Source: Arbacia lixula
Lineage: Eukaryota > Echinodermata > Echinoidea > Arbacioida > Arbaciidae
Reading direction: 5' to 3'
NCBI GenBank assembly: GCA_963669155.1
Contig: OZ022586.1
Coordinates: forward strand, 22,639,879-22,703,878
DNA length: 64,000 nt
Shown here: positions 14,027-22,850 of the stretch, in pieces
How the letters are laid out: every line of letters begins with the position of its first letter
How positions within the stretch are numbered: the first letter of the stretch is position 1
Made by a program: the position numbers and the translations under genes
Notes under the pieces: model-generated
The model's input: only the letters and a program-made list of their open reading frames with translations
What the model was told of the DNA's origin: nothing
Database searches by the model: none

Positions 14027-16232
14027 TGCCTCATCACCGAAATTATATACTATCATTTCACCAACGTCTTTCCAATGATTCAAATGATTGGAAGTCATTA
14101 AAGACAGCCCGTCCCTTTTTCAGATCACCACAAAACCATCGAAACATTGGCAAAACATAAAGAGAAGTGGTAGCAAGCTGTATATTCATAGTTTGAAACT
14201 GATACGTAGTGTAAAATTCAAAAATTGCACGTAAACACCGTCTGATTAATAGTCTTTACCTCAGGCTCATAGCAGTTTGTGTTAAAATATCTGCTTTATT
14301 GATTAATCTGTTTATTAAATTATAAAACGCATTCTGAAAAAATTGCTCTAAACAAGGAATCGTCTCCAAAGTTTGGTAATTACTCATAAAATTAGGATTT
14401 CACACACGCAAAATAACCACATAGATACTGTAGCAAAGACTAATACTTTTTTCATAGTACGAAAAAAGTCGGTTTGAAATTTAACGGCTGAAATTTTTAC
14501 ATATACAGAAAGCTTCAACATGCTATATATTTAGAAATGGTCTTGAATCACACTTTCTTCAATTTATGATCGTGATAGACGATGTCAAATTTTAAGCTTG
14601 CAAAAGGGACGGACAATCTTTAACTCATTAATAATTACAGGGCAATGTTATTTCTTTTAAATTGGACGAAAGTATAAGAGTGGTACGTTAGAATACACAC
14701 AAAACAAAACCTTTCAACCATTACAAATTGCTTCCCTTTCGTCAATGATATTATTGACTCCAGAAGGAAGCGGAACAGGCACCATCACTTAAAGAAGGAA
14801 TTGGCGCGAAACCGGAGAGGCCCAGTAATCAAAGGACTAGATGACCGTAATCAGTAAGTCGGCAAGACGTTCCTTTAAACACTCTGTGATCCAAGCTGGA
14901 ATCCATGTTCACACCCGAAGCTTAAAACTGTGTTTAAATGAATCAACTCAGTTTTATTCTTCTTGAAACCTTGTTGAACATCAAAAAGGTACATCGTTGA
15001 TTCTTAAGTAAATATGTCCAAATTGCAGGTATAAAATGTGTAAAAAGCAAGTGTATTTCATGAATTAAAATATTTGTAGTTTCGTGAAGCGAAATGTGGA
15101 AAAACAAATTCATATTGTATTCATATTCATATGAACATGCCTGTATTGTGTTTTTGTCTATAATGATTTTTCTGCAGGCATGGCGATCAAATCCAAATGG
15201 AGCGTGTGTCTGCTCTAGGTAGGTATATGGCTGTGTGATTCCTATCCTACCATAAGTATGTCGCATTTCTTAGCGTAAAAACAGGTTACAACCGTGGCCC
15301 TCATTTATATACATTTTTGATTTTTAAACTGGTGCAAATTGTAAATTTATGTCTATCATCAATAAAGAATCATTAGTTAGAGCTATTCACATGTATTCGT
15401 ATGGGGTAATTTAAACCGGTCTCTTGTGATTGTCGTGTGGAATTATAGCTCAATGTTAGCGGCACGAACATTGGGGTTATCGTATGACCCAATGATCGAA
15501 TGGACACCGCAATTTAACATAGATGACCTATAGAATATCACAAGCAATTTAATATGTACACTATGATACGTTCAGTCGTTTCAGACCACATTGGTAGTAC
15601 AGATGTAGAGTTGTTGCAGCTACGTCATTAAACGAAAAAAAAAAGGAAACTATAGAAGCCTACAGAATAGACTATTTTAATTGTTTCATTGATGCACAGT
15701 GTTAAGTAGCGCTTTTTCACAAAATACACGAGACAAACAAACTGGCGCTATCCTTAACCAAATACCTCTATTATTGTATCTACAAAAGGTGAATGTGGGA
15801 GTGCGCCCGCTGGTGGTGGTTCTTATTACGAGGAGGTCAACAATGGCGGTAATGATATCGTCTACGAGAGCGTGCAAGACGATTTCCCTGCAGGGGAACG
15901 CCGACCCATTCCTATCAGTCAGCTGGTGCATCACATAGCTGAGAAGAAAGCAAGCACCACGGCAGGCTTCAAACAGGATTATGATGTGAGCGAATCACAT
16001 TTAAATCACGTGAAATAGGAGTTTGGTATCCTCCGTATTTCTTAGTTTTCAGTGATCTTCATTTTGCCTTCATTAAAACACAACTATTACATAAACCATA
16101 GCCCTTATTGAAGGACATACAAGCAATGGAAATTAAATAAAATCATTAATTAATTGAAAACAATTTTCATAATCAATGATATACAAATCATTCCGAGGTT
16201 AAAGAAAATGTGAGGGGGAATACCGAATCCCG

Positions 16233-16278
<46 letters not shown>

Positions 16279-19200
16279 AACGTCAATCGCGTGTAATGTT
16301 GGGAACAGAATAGCAATATACACAAAATACACAAAATCTGTTGCGTTCTCGCCACATAGATATATCGCCAATGTCATTGTGGTGGGTCACATTTCATATC
16401 CCTTTCTACTTTCAGATTGATTTTTATAATCTATTGATGATAGTTTCTCCTTCTTCTCAGATGATTTCTCTTGCTCAGCTCCACTCATGGGACGAGGCTA
16501 ACAAACCGGAAAATAAGCAGAAAAACAGATACTTCAGCATCTTGGCATGTAAGAATACACGCTATTATTACTGTGAGATATGAAGGTATTCCATATTTGG
16601 GGGAATGGTAACAACTATTCGGATTAGTACCGTGCACTTTATTGTCTTCATATATTTCTTAATCTTTCTGAAAATAGGGAGCCCCAGCAACAATCTCGTC
16701 GATTGACATAAACATTCCAAATATATATGTGAATATAAATATCGTGATGACTTTGTAGACAGGTACAGCATCGCACAGGGTTTAAAATCTTGCCATTTCC
16801 TAACGTATTTTTCTGTGTTGACTAATTGTCGAAATTTTGCAGATGATCACTCTCGTGTTGTGCTGACTCCGCTCGAAAATGACCCACATTCGGACTACAT
16901 CAACGCCAGCTACATTGACGTTAGTTGGTTTTTCTTCATCAATATACCATTTCACATGTGAATCGCGTAGTACAAAAATCACTTTAATAGCTTGATATGC
17001 AGGCTGAGTAAACAAATGTACAACATGATATAACAATTTATGGCATTTTTTAGATCATTGTACGATCACTGTTGTCTCCTTGATTATACAATTTTATTGA
17101 TGCTGCTTAATATTGCTCAAAAAAGTTTGTGTACCTTTTTTCTGTCTCATCCGTGACGAAACCTTTGAATGCTATTCTAAATACATATTACACAATACAT
17201 ACTCATATTTTCTTAAGTATTCATTCCCTTTCTGCCATTTTTCTTTAAAAACTTAGGTAAAATTTGGTATCGTATTCGAACTGTTTATTCTAGACCTGTG
17301 TTTGATGAAAGGGTGTGAAAGAAGAGAGCCTCACCATATAGGCCGACATTCCTTTAAAGAAAGGGTTAAAAATATAAATTACAATGGTCGCAGCTGATGG
17401 AAATACAATACAATTTACTTAAATGAACCCTTAAAAATTATATGTATATATGAATATATTTCAAAAGATTTATAAATTGTGTCTTTTTTTTTCATTCTAT
17501 TCCATCTTTATTCACTTGCGACAGTTATTATAAAATGGTGACTCTCAACAAGTTTCCATGTTTTTTTTTACCGTAAGGTGCTTGAGACGAGAATGGGTAA
17601 TGTATTCATGTACTTTATTTCTTGCATTTAGGGATACAATTGGCCAAAGAAGTACATAGCCACGCAGGGTAAGAAGCCAGAGAGGTTTAAATCTAACGCA
17701 TACTGATTGCATACGTTTTATATTCATGTGAACGAATTATGGTACATAGATGCAGCTGGCATGAATTTCTCCGTGGTTGCAATCACCAACTTCAATTATT
17801 GCTCGCAATGAAATAAGATCGGCTCCATGCGTTTGTAAACCCATAGAGATACTATCGTCTCGCCTGTTTAACATACCATGTATACATTGAATGCAATCGC
17901 TGACTGTATAGTCGATTGAAGTCAGCTGTGTAGTTCATCTCCGGCCCCATTGTATAGCTGGTTACCCCTACAGTTTAAGGTGCATAAAGAAGGTGTTGAT
18001 AGAACAGGAAATCACATATAATTTTCTAGTTCTTTTTCAAGAAATGAAAATTCATCAATTTAGGAATGTGTTTTTGTTTCAAAATGCCATCAGAAAAGAT
18101 GACCACATGTTAGGGGGGTCCCTTGAAAATTATTTACTTAAAAAGTAGGCCTATATATTTACAATGTAAAATAGAGCATGTCAATTTGAATAATAAACTA
18201 ACTTATAATGGAATTCTCATTTCAGTTGATAAATGTTGGTCTTAAACTTTCCAATGCATGTATTCTCTTGGTACGATTCGAAGGACCCAACACGGCCTCT
18301 GTGAAGGATTTTTGGAGAATGGTGTGGGAGCATGACTGTGACATGATCGTTATGTTGACTAACCTAGTCGAGGATGAGAAGGTAAGAGAAAAGAATCAAT
18401 TGTCTGAACCTTTAGGCTTCATTAAATGCAGGTGATATACATGTATTTCTCGTTCATCTCTAATTTTAGCAATTTACAATGGTCATTGACTAGTCATTAT
18501 TGTTATAAAAATGCATATCTGTCAATTACTTTTAATAGTTTTTTTTCGTTTGAAGGTCATGTTAGAAATTATGCAGTGGTTATGAACTAACGACTTAATC
18601 ATGCCCTGCATGCAATATGCCGAATAATTCTTAACATGGGATGCAATAATGTATGTGCCTGTATTGGTCTTCACTATCTGGCACTCAGCTGTATCTATAC
18701 CTGTGTATAGAAGTACAGAAATCACAGTAATCACTCCAGATTTCCCTGTGTGGTAAATGTTGTTTGCAACCGTTATTCCTCTCGATTCTACAGATAAAAT
18801 GTGAGAAGTACTGGCCAGAAAAGAAGACATTTTACGGGAAGATCATCATCACACTGACCAAAGAAGAGATCAACGTACACTTCACAGTGCGCACCTTTGT
18901 CGTCAAGGTAACTCTCTGTTAGCTATGTCAGTCCATGCTGTGAACTAGTTATCATGGAGTGTGAATATACTTCACAATTTGGTTTTTACATTGTTTAGAA
19001 TGAAATAAAACAAGCAAGAAAGTGAATGGAAAAAGAAGAAAATGCAATAAAGGATATTACGAATGAGATTTTCTGCTTATAAATGTGCAGAATGGCTAGT
19101 GAATAGCAGTTTGTCGAAAATAGTGCTTAATGTTTGTATTGAACATAAGCAAGGTACGCCTTTCTATCAATTATCACACTGTATCACAGTTTGGGTGAAC

Positions 19201-21894
19201 AGGTGACTTTGTTGTTGACGTACAAATCACTTTTGTAGTTATAGTAAGGTGTCTAAAGAGATTGGCAATATAAACTTGGTATCGGCAGCCGTGTCATAGC
19301 GAAATCCACCCTCATATCAAGCATCGTATTGTCGATGAATAGTCGATGACATTGTCGTTGTACATGAATTGTTAGGAGCGGTCAAATCAGATTGACAATG
19401 AAACATTTTAATGCATTAGTAGACCTCCTCTATGTAGAATGTATGCTGTCATTACTATGTTTTTAATTGTGTGATTACTGCCACCATTCCTTTTGCAAAT
19501 TGCTCCTTTACTTAACTTTTGTCAGCACCTTCGAGAGACTCGTAAGGTAGTCCAGTTCCACTACACGTCATGGCCAGACATGGGCGTGCCCCAGTACACC
19601 ACACCGCTGATGAACTTCATCAGGACGACCAAGCAGCACAAGGCAAACAGTCAAGGCCACACCATCGTGCACTGCAGGTAAAGAAGGTGCATCAGCATAA
19701 CCAGTATTTCTGAATCAGGCAGGGGGCCTAAGGCTAGTGTGGCGACAACGTGTGCCATGGTCTAACACATTGCTACTCACACACCCATATAAATATAACA
19801 AATATCATACAAACACCACCTTTAATAAAGTTTTTGTAACTATATTTCATACGCATTTTGCCGTGTATCCCGACTCTGTTACAGTTCCTACAAAAAAAAA
19901 ATACAAGCTGTCAGGACATTGGCAGAATCTGATTTGCAGCTGATGAATACCAGAGCTGTGTTATCTTTTCGCCGTTGTTACGCTTTTTATGTGTTCTCTT
20001 TCTCTAAGTGCTGGAGTCGGCCGTACAGAGACCTTCATAACTCTTGACTCAATGTTGGACCAGGCCGAGGCAGAAGGTGTCATCGATGTCTTCAATTTTG
20101 CTAGCGCCATGAGAAAGAACGTCGTTAAGGTGTTTCAAGTCTATGTAAGTCGTTGTCGTCCTTACCCGTCACCCCCTTTCGCCATGTGTGTTGCCAAGGA
20201 AGATATATACTTTTGAGCAACTGTGAAGTATGGCCAAATTAATGTTTAAAGGCAAAAAACCCTTCAAAATGTAATTGTTAGCAATCTTCTTGCCAATGGT
20301 CTTAAATTCATGTATTGTCTATTTTAGAAGCTTGCTGAAAGTTAGTTGCCCTCAAATGATCTACATTTGGAGTAATGAGTGATTAAATCACAAATCCTCA
20401 AAATGTTCGGGCCGAACATTTTGAAGATTTAATCATGTTAATCATTAATCATTAATTACTCCATATGTGGATCATTTGAGGGCAAATAACTTTTAGCAAG
20501 CTTCTAAAATGGTCAATACATAAATCTAAGACCATTGGCAAGAAGATTGCTAACAATTACCTTTTGAAGGATTTTTTGCCTTCCCAGTACAGTATATGCT
20601 CTTTAACAAAAAACTACAACACAGATGCGGATGAAAATTTTAACAAAAATGATTGACCAATACACACAATGGTATATGTGGTCAACATCAAAGAGAATGC
20701 GAATATGTTTTGTTCCAATGTGGAAACAAACATATATTCTGTTAATCCTTAATTCACTTTGGTAGGACCAATACCTGTTCATCTTCAATGCCCTGCTTGA
20801 GACCTTTACCTGTGGAGATACCAGCATAGCTCAGGATGTGTACCTCCAGCGCTACCCTTCCTTGCTGACTCCGAGGCCAAAGACGGGGTCCACAATCCTT
20901 CAGGAGCAGTTTGAGGTAAGATCTTGGAAGCCGTTGAGGTATCAGGGCCATTGTTGCGTAACTTTGTTTCAAGTGACTATTCATTAAATCCTAACTCTTA
21001 TTCCCGGTCTGAAAAAAAAAAATATTCCTAATATATTTCCATCAAGGCTGAAGGTTTATTAAAAGGAAAATGTCAAGATATAAACAAAAACGTTGCATAT
21101 TTAAATGCGATTTACAAAGTGGAAAATTAGATCAAAATAAAACAAAGTTTATGCCGATTAAAAAAAAGTGTTAGTTCTTAGGTGTGACTTAAGAAGGCTG
21201 TGCATGTTTGCAAACACGCGTATTATTCAAAACCAAGAGAGAAAATCACAACTTGATGGTTGAATTTCATACATGTTCTGAAACGATTACAAATCCATAT
21301 GTTTATATCAACGTAATCCCCTTTCACCTTTGCAACCACTATCTCCTTGTGACGCGTCATGTTTTAAGAAGAAAAAATGTGAAAATCACCAAACTATTAT
21401 CCAATGTTCCACAGTGCCTAGAGACGTTCACCGTTATACCCCGAGATATCGAGCTGAAGGGGGCTAGAAGTCAACGCAACATGGACAAGAACAGATACCA
21501 GGGCAAACTACCAAGTATGATTTCCTCGTTAAATCTACTGAGCAGTCCCCCAACATGTATCATAATCACTTTCAACGAGCTTTTCTCTTCTACTATTTAC
21601 CGGGTCGAATACATGTGTGGTGGGAGATTACGATTAACGTAAATAAATTTACAGCTAGGATTTATCAATCGACTGAGAAATCTTTCCTACTCACATTTGC
21701 CATGCTTTAGGGTTGTCTTGAGATTTGTCATGATGATCCGCGGTGAGGGTGATAATAAAAAAAAAATGGGCAGAGAAGGGTATTGTATTTAAATATGATA
21801 ATTTTTGTTGTTCCTTGCAGCTGAAGAATCGAGGCCAAATCTGATAACTGAGGTCGAGAATGGAACCGACTACATCAACGCTTCCTTCTTGCCC
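148..21894 (+). CDS. Receptor-type protein tyrosine phosphatase, R2B-like (3' part of gene, 19 exons)
   Basis: Single-pass membrane phosphatase that removes phosphate from tyrosines at the cell surface. Exons: 148-254, 11146-11356, 11794-11893, 12358-12607, 12979-13024, 13620-13716, 14764-14853, 15178-15218, 15789-15985, 16461-16548, 16843-16919, 17632-17668, 18284-18381, 18794-18907, 19526-19677, 20009-20144, 20766-20915, 21415-21514, 21821-21894. All junctions are GT-AG with compatible phases and give 721 open codons. Counting from the first full codon: FN3 domain at about 1-105, membrane-proximal domain at 106-240, transmembrane helix near 243-262, juxtamembrane segment to about 378, phosphatase D1 to about 640, then the start of D2. 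General acid Asp is about residue 535 (WPD), nucleophile Cys 567 and signature Arg 573. The membrane-proximal block FTVGDN-GG-NAPL resembles PTPRM/K/T/U. The 5' exons are off the left edge and D2 is incomplete. Confidence 0.93.
420..1180. repeat. Dyad-motif tandem array 1 (CCACAGTGTGG / ACTATGTG)
   Basis: Two almost identical units of 137 bp start at 511 and 648. More diverged units follow to about 1180. Each unit carries near-palindromes such as CCACAGTGTGG together with ACTATGTG and its complement CACATAGT. Related sequence recurs at 9720-10690 in the same intron. The open frames across the array arise from the repeat itself and are not genes. Confidence 0.85.
1717..1900 (+). CDS. BEN gene exon 1 (start codon)
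   Basis: Starts MWVLVHWMES and ends GWEVFKAKVLAAS plus one base. The donor at 1901 (GTAAGT) matches consensus. The frame is open upstream for 13 more codons but has no ATG there. A 5' untranslated region or upstream exon cannot be excluded. Confidence 0.8.
1717..6413 (+). CDS. BEN-domain protein, complete gene nested in the RPTP intron (5 exons)
   Basis: Exons 1717-1900, 3070-3135, 4105-4355, 5290-5485 and 6298-6413 join to 813 nt: 270 codons plus TAA. BEN domains are found in chromatin and DNA-binding proteins, often repressors, so a nuclear role is inferred. The N-terminal part (about residues 1-62, MWVLVHWMESHEV to KAKVLAAS) resembles the conserved segment often found N-terminal in uncharacterised BEN proteins. 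Residues 70-120 are charged and helical, with repeated REAL/QEAL-type heptads (possible coiled coil). A Pro/Thr/Ser linker follows. The BEN-like domain lies at about 175-257, with NLMNCMFTMEEM, LDQRKVEFIV and RARMGQKLKDAR as landmarks. ATG at 1717 is chosen because it is the first Met of the conserved block. Family assignment is from memory of the motif, not a search. Confidence 0.85.
2239..2738. mobile_element. Foldback element, about 500 bp, in BEN gene intron 1
   Basis: Left arm from about 2239 and right arm to 2738 are inverted copies of about 210 bp with scattered mismatches (AAATACCGTTCAAAATCATT against its complement), around a spacer of about 2450-2520. No clear target duplication was seen. 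It could form a long RNA hairpin in the pre-mRNA. Confidence 0.8.
3070..3135 (+). CDS. BEN gene exon 2
   Basis: Encodes ADKSAMADLLKNKKNKRDDKE after the split codon. Only the acceptor AG at 3068-3069 restores the frame from exon 1. The more upstream AGs give stop codons. The acceptor context is purine-rich and weak, so this boundary is the least certain in the gene. Donor GTTAGT at 3136. Confidence 0.7.
3223..3351. mobile_element. 129-bp MITE with TAA duplication (PIF/Harbinger-like)
   Basis: Terminal inverted repeats begin AGGCCACCGCACAC and extend, imperfectly, for about 45 bp on each side. TAA at 3220-3222 and 3352-3354 flanks the element. A three-base TAA/TTA duplication is typical of PIF/Harbinger elements, so the superfamily is inferred from that alone. 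Confidence 0.75.
3569..3744. mobile_element. 176-bp MITE with TA duplication (pogo/Tigger-like)
   Basis: The ends are CAGTCAACTCTGC and its complement GCAGAGTTGACTG, flanked by TA at 3567-3568 and 3745-3746. Inside are repeats of TAAGTCGAA-like sequence. Ends of the CAGTCAACTCT type with TA duplication are known from pogo/Tigger MITEs. No transposase is present. Confidence 0.8.
4105..4355 (+). CDS. BEN gene exon 3
   Basis: Phase 1 in, phase 0 out. Encodes a helical, charged stretch (ITDAVREGMAKGLEVMREAL, then further EAVQEAL/QEAR repeats) followed by a Pro/Thr/Ser-rich linker ending NTPD. Acceptor ATGCATAG at 4104, donor GTAAGT at 4356. Confidence 0.85.
4903..5258. mobile_element. 356-bp MITE with TTAA target site (piggyBac-like)
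   Basis: Ends AGGTCAGTGACATGATTGG and CCAATCATGTCATTTACCT are imperfect inverted repeats. The element is bounded by TTAA at 4899-4902 and 5259-5262, the characteristic piggyBac target. Its right end lies only 27 bp upstream of BEN exon 4. No coding capacity. Confidence 0.75.
5290..5485 (+). CDS. BEN gene exon 4 (BEN domain, N-terminal half)
   Basis: Phase 0 in, phase 1 out. Encodes LVDQSTPASKMVCNLMNCMF and TMEEMRTS..., then RVLDQRKVEFIV. This is the pattern of a BEN domain first half: Leu/Met-rich helix, F-x-x-E-E-hydrophobic turn and LD-x-x-K-hydrophobic helix. Donor GTATGT at 5486. Confidence 0.85.
6298..6413 (+). CDS. BEN gene exon 5 (C terminus and stop)
   Basis: Acceptor ATTCAG at 6297. 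The split Ala codon continues YTTSRFPCTTAGQVRARMGQ, then KLKDARATHRRAEKQAV and TAA at 6411-6413. This completes the BEN helices with a basic tail. An ATTAAA at 6712-6717 could serve as a polyadenylation signal; no AATAAA was noticed nearer. Confidence 0.85.
6414..8632. other. Intronic stretch without recognised genes
   Basis: AT-rich sequence with no convincing exon. It contains a pure A run at about 7437-7463, many copies of ACATGTA-type palindromes and short random frames. The start may include the 3' untranslated region of the nested gene. Confidence 0.6.
8633..9021. mobile_element. 389-bp near-perfect foldback element with TA duplication
   Basis: Begins TTAGAGTATAATTATAAATA and ends with its complement. 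The whole element is one inverted repeat with arms of about 187 bp, few mismatches and a loop of about 15 bases near 8820-8834. TA at 8631-8632 and 9022-9023 suggests a TA-targeting (mariner-type) origin. Mirror-image short frames on both strands simply reflect the palindrome. Confidence 0.88.
9024..9719. other. Intronic stretch without recognised features
   Basis: Overlapping frames of about 100 codons exist on both strands at 9207-9565. They have no splice context, family motif or biased composition, so I treat them as chance. Confidence 0.5.
9720..10690. repeat. Dyad-motif tandem array 2 (ACCACAGTGTGGT / ACTATGTGGT)
   Basis: Dense copies of CCACAGTGTGG, GACTATGTGGT and variants. Local units repeat at about 115-130 bp (similar blocks begin at 10076, 10206 and 10323). 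The 3' part at 10595-10690 is a short tandem of CTGTGTTACACA-type words. Many copies are near-palindromes. It is the same motif family as 420-1180. Confidence 0.85.
11146..11356 (+). CDS. RPTP exon: second half of the FN3 domain
   Basis: Phase 0 in, phase 1 out. VWYRITGKPYDDS...LPATLYEAYLVASTNVGPGDPS carries the FN3 L-x-P-x-x-x-Y and A-x-N-x-G-x-G-x-x-S signatures. Acceptor ATTAAAG at 11145, donor GTAAAT at 11357. Confidence 0.9.
11794..11893 (+). CDS. RPTP exon: membrane-proximal domain, start
   Basis: Phase 1 in, phase 2 out. Encodes VGDLPVPLAPEIGVS..ISFSEDLGSPYIT. Acceptor TTGCAG, donor GTAAGT at 11894. Confidence 0.85.
12073..12095. repeat. (TA)n microsatellite
   Basis: Pure alternating TA tract inside an RPTP intron. 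Confidence 0.9.
12358..12607 (+). CDS. RPTP exon: membrane-proximal domain with poly-Arg site
   Basis: Encodes HVIVSVSIRAPIS, six Arg, ETSCGC, then IAGKVSRRSLPMEFTVGDNT, GG-C-Y-NAPL and YGISIGLESSTGDE. The A-x-LP-FTVGDN-T-GG-NAPL-Y pattern is that of the region before the membrane in R2B phosphatases, which are cut by furin at a basic site in the same position. Phase 2 in, phase 0 out. Confidence 0.9.
12979..13024 (+). CDS. RPTP exon: short pre-membrane exon
   Basis: Encodes STCVIGDPTEIQYDK. The Cys-Val pair matches the conserved CV just before the transmembrane segment in R2B members. Phase 0 in, phase 1 out; donor GTATGC. Confidence 0.8.
13620..13716 (+). CDS. RPTP exon: transmembrane helix
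   Basis: Encodes DPSPRGILPAVGGVSF followed by AVVFLLIVVRTVFLYTR, a hydrophobic span of about 20 residues with an Arg near the inner side. The donor (GTTCAA at 13717) is weak but joins in phase 2 to the basic stop-transfer sequence of the next exon. Confidence 0.85.
13979..14026. repeat. Poly-G plus (AT)n tract
   Basis: Sixteen G (13979-13994), CGGG and then about 14 AT units, within an RPTP intron. Confidence 0.9.
14764..14853 (+). CDS. RPTP exon: stop-transfer and start of the cytoplasmic side
   Basis: Completes Arg, then RKRNRHHHLKKELARNRRG and PVIKGLDDRNQ: a basic cytoplasmic anchor. Phase 2 on both sides; donor GTAAGT at 14854. Confidence 0.75.
15178..15218 (+). CDS. RPTP mini-exon, juxtamembrane
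   Basis: A 41-nt exon: acceptor TTTCTGCAG, phase 2 in, HGDQIQMERVSAL, phase 1 out, donor GTAGGT. It is accepted because only this reading links the two neighbouring exons in frame. Confidence 0.7.
15789..15985 (+). CDS. RPTP exon: juxtamembrane segment before D1
   Basis: Contains SYYEEVNN and DIVYESV tyrosine motifs, then RRPIPISQLVHHIAEKKAST and GFKQDYD, the conserved wedge-region lead into phosphatase D1. Phase 1 in, phase 0 out. Confidence 0.92.
16234..16276. repeat. (CA)n microsatellite
   Basis: About 21 CA units in an RPTP intron. Confidence 0.95.
16461..16548 (+). CDS. RPTP exon: D1, substrate-recognition helix
   Basis: HSWDEANKPENKQKNRYFSI contains the KNRY phosphotyrosine-recognition loop. 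Phase 0 in, phase 1 out. Confidence 0.93.
16843..16919 (+). CDS. RPTP exon: D1, DYINASYID
   Basis: YDHSRVVLTPLENDPHSDYI continues NASYID, the classic PTP motif. Phase 1 in, phase 0 out; donor GTTAGT at 16920. Confidence 0.93.
17632..17668 (+). CDS. RPTP mini-exon: D1, YIATQG
   Basis: A 37-nt exon coding GYNWPKKYIATQ plus one base of Gly. The expected GP then follows from the next exon. Confidence 0.92.
18284..18381 (+). CDS. RPTP exon: D1, DFWRMVWE
   Basis: Begins at the AG in TTCGAAG and encodes GPNTASVKDFWRMVWEHDCD, then MIVMLTNLVEDEK. The Trp-rich motif and the hydrophobic strand are typical of the PTP core. Confidence 0.93.
18794..18907 (+). CDS. RPTP exon: D1, KCEKYWP
   Basis: IKCEKYWPEKKTFYGKI..VHFTVRTFVVK, phase 0 on both sides. 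KC-x-x-YWP is an invariant PTP motif. Confidence 0.93.
19526..19677 (+). CDS. RPTP exon: D1, WPD loop and catalytic Cys
   Basis: VVQFHYTSWPDMGVPQYTTP carries the WPD general-acid loop. The exon ends HTIVHC plus two bases, so the catalytic Cys codon (19673-19675) is the last complete codon. Confidence 0.95.
20009..20144 (+). CDS. RPTP exon: D1, signature arginine and Q-loop start
   Basis: Completes HCSAGVGRT and then has Glu where most family members have Gly. LDSMLDQAEAEGVIDVFNFA follows, with VFQVY at the end. The acceptor is TCTCTAAG at 20008. Confidence 0.93.
20249..20582. mobile_element. Foldback element, about 334 bp, in an RPTP intron
   Basis: Arms beginning AAGGCAAAAAACCCTTCAAA (left) and its complement (right) run the full length with few mismatches. 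They meet at a short centre with TTCGGGCCGAA near 20408. No coding capacity. Confidence 0.85.
20766..20915 (+). CDS. RPTP exon: end of D1
   Basis: DQYLFIFNALLETFTCGDTS, the closing helix of D1 with the Q-loop DQY, then the D1-D2 linker ending LQEQFE. Phase 0 on both sides. Confidence 0.93.
21415..21514 (+). CDS. RPTP exon: start of D2
   Basis: CLETFTVIPRDIELKGARSQ then RNMDKNRYQGKLP; KNR is the D2 counterpart of the D1 recognition loop. Phase 0 in, phase 1 out; donor GTATGA. Confidence 0.88.
21821..21894 (+). CDS. RPTP exon: D2, DYINASF (last confident exon)
   Basis: TEESRPNLITEVENGTDYIN then ASFLP, ending in phase 0 at a consensus GTAAGT donor (21895). The following D2 exon, which should carry the IVTQ-P motif, was not found in the window. 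Confidence 0.88.
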
Positions 21895-22087
21895 GTAAGT
21901 CGGGCACTGAATACATTATTGCATCCTCCCCGTGAATGGCCTCTCTAACTCATAACACATGTGAAATGTAAAATATTTTACGGTAGCGTCCTTGCGTTTC
22001 AATGGCTTAATGTCAAGTTTTAACAACGAGTGTGCTTACGAGTGGGCTGATATGGAAATATGCCAGCTTCACCCCAATGGAGGTCTC

Positions 22088-22129
<42 letters not shown>

Positions 22130-22590
22130 CATGGATCCCGCATTAGGGAGACATTCCGGTGTTATTATACCTACCTTAGGGAGACACCCGCGTAAAGGAG
22201 ACATTTTTGTGTCTCCTTAACGTTTTGACACCTCATAATACAGTTATCCATGGATCACGTGTCCAAAATGCGTCAAGAATATTCATGTTAACACCGTAGC
22301 TCTATGTTGGCATTGTCCATTCGCTACCAGGGTACATCAATTTAAAGTAGAAACTGTTTCAAATATTAGGGGGTATACTTTTTTTTTTTGGAAGTTGTTA
22401 TAAAAGTGTATTACGGAGACACAAAGTATATTGGATATATCTCGCTTTCTCCGGCCTATATGTGTGGGATATCCATACCTAAGATCACATGTGATTGTAC
22501 CAACGTAATGATGTGTAACTTGTTCATCAGTTTTTAAAGGATAAAGATATATCCCTTATGGTGTGAAAAACACCCTCTTTTTAAAAGTAA
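21895..22590. other. Intronic/intergenic stretch with (TA)n
   Basis: Contains a (TA)n tract at about 22091-22126. Near 22140-22225 come several GGAGACA/TTAGGGAGAC words that echo the GTCTCCCTTA word of the downstream satellite monomer. No exon recognised. Confidence 0.55.
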
Positions 22591-22850
22591 TTTATTCCAT
22601 CGCGCTCATGCGCAGTAAGATATACATATATTTTCCGAAAGGTCTCCCTTGAACGGTATGTTTTAGCAAAAAGTGTCTCCTCAAAGCACCCCTAGCTAGC
22701 ATCACACACGCAACGTCAATGCAGTGGTATAAACTCCCCGGGCGCTTCGTCGGCGAGACGGTGCGCAGCTCAGCTAGCTAGCAGCAAGTATCCAAGTCGT
22801 CATCAGAATTAATTTATAATTATAAAGGTAAGTTAGGAATATCCCATATT
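22591..22850 (+). repeat. Divergent single relative of the satellite monomer
   Basis: Shares, in order, AAGATATACATATATTT, GGTCTCCCTT, CGGTAT-TTTTAGCAA, AGTGTCTCCT, and CAAGTCGTCATCAGA with the monomer of the 39.5-64 kb array, but with many substitutions and a different middle. It ends at a consensus-like AAAGGTAAGT. It is the only copy outside the array in this window. Confidence 0.7.

Noticed and set aside
21208-21642. A 144-codon frame read as a separate gene
   Set aside because: Only 21415-21514 is coding (RPTP D2 exon); the rest is the flanking intron left open by chance.
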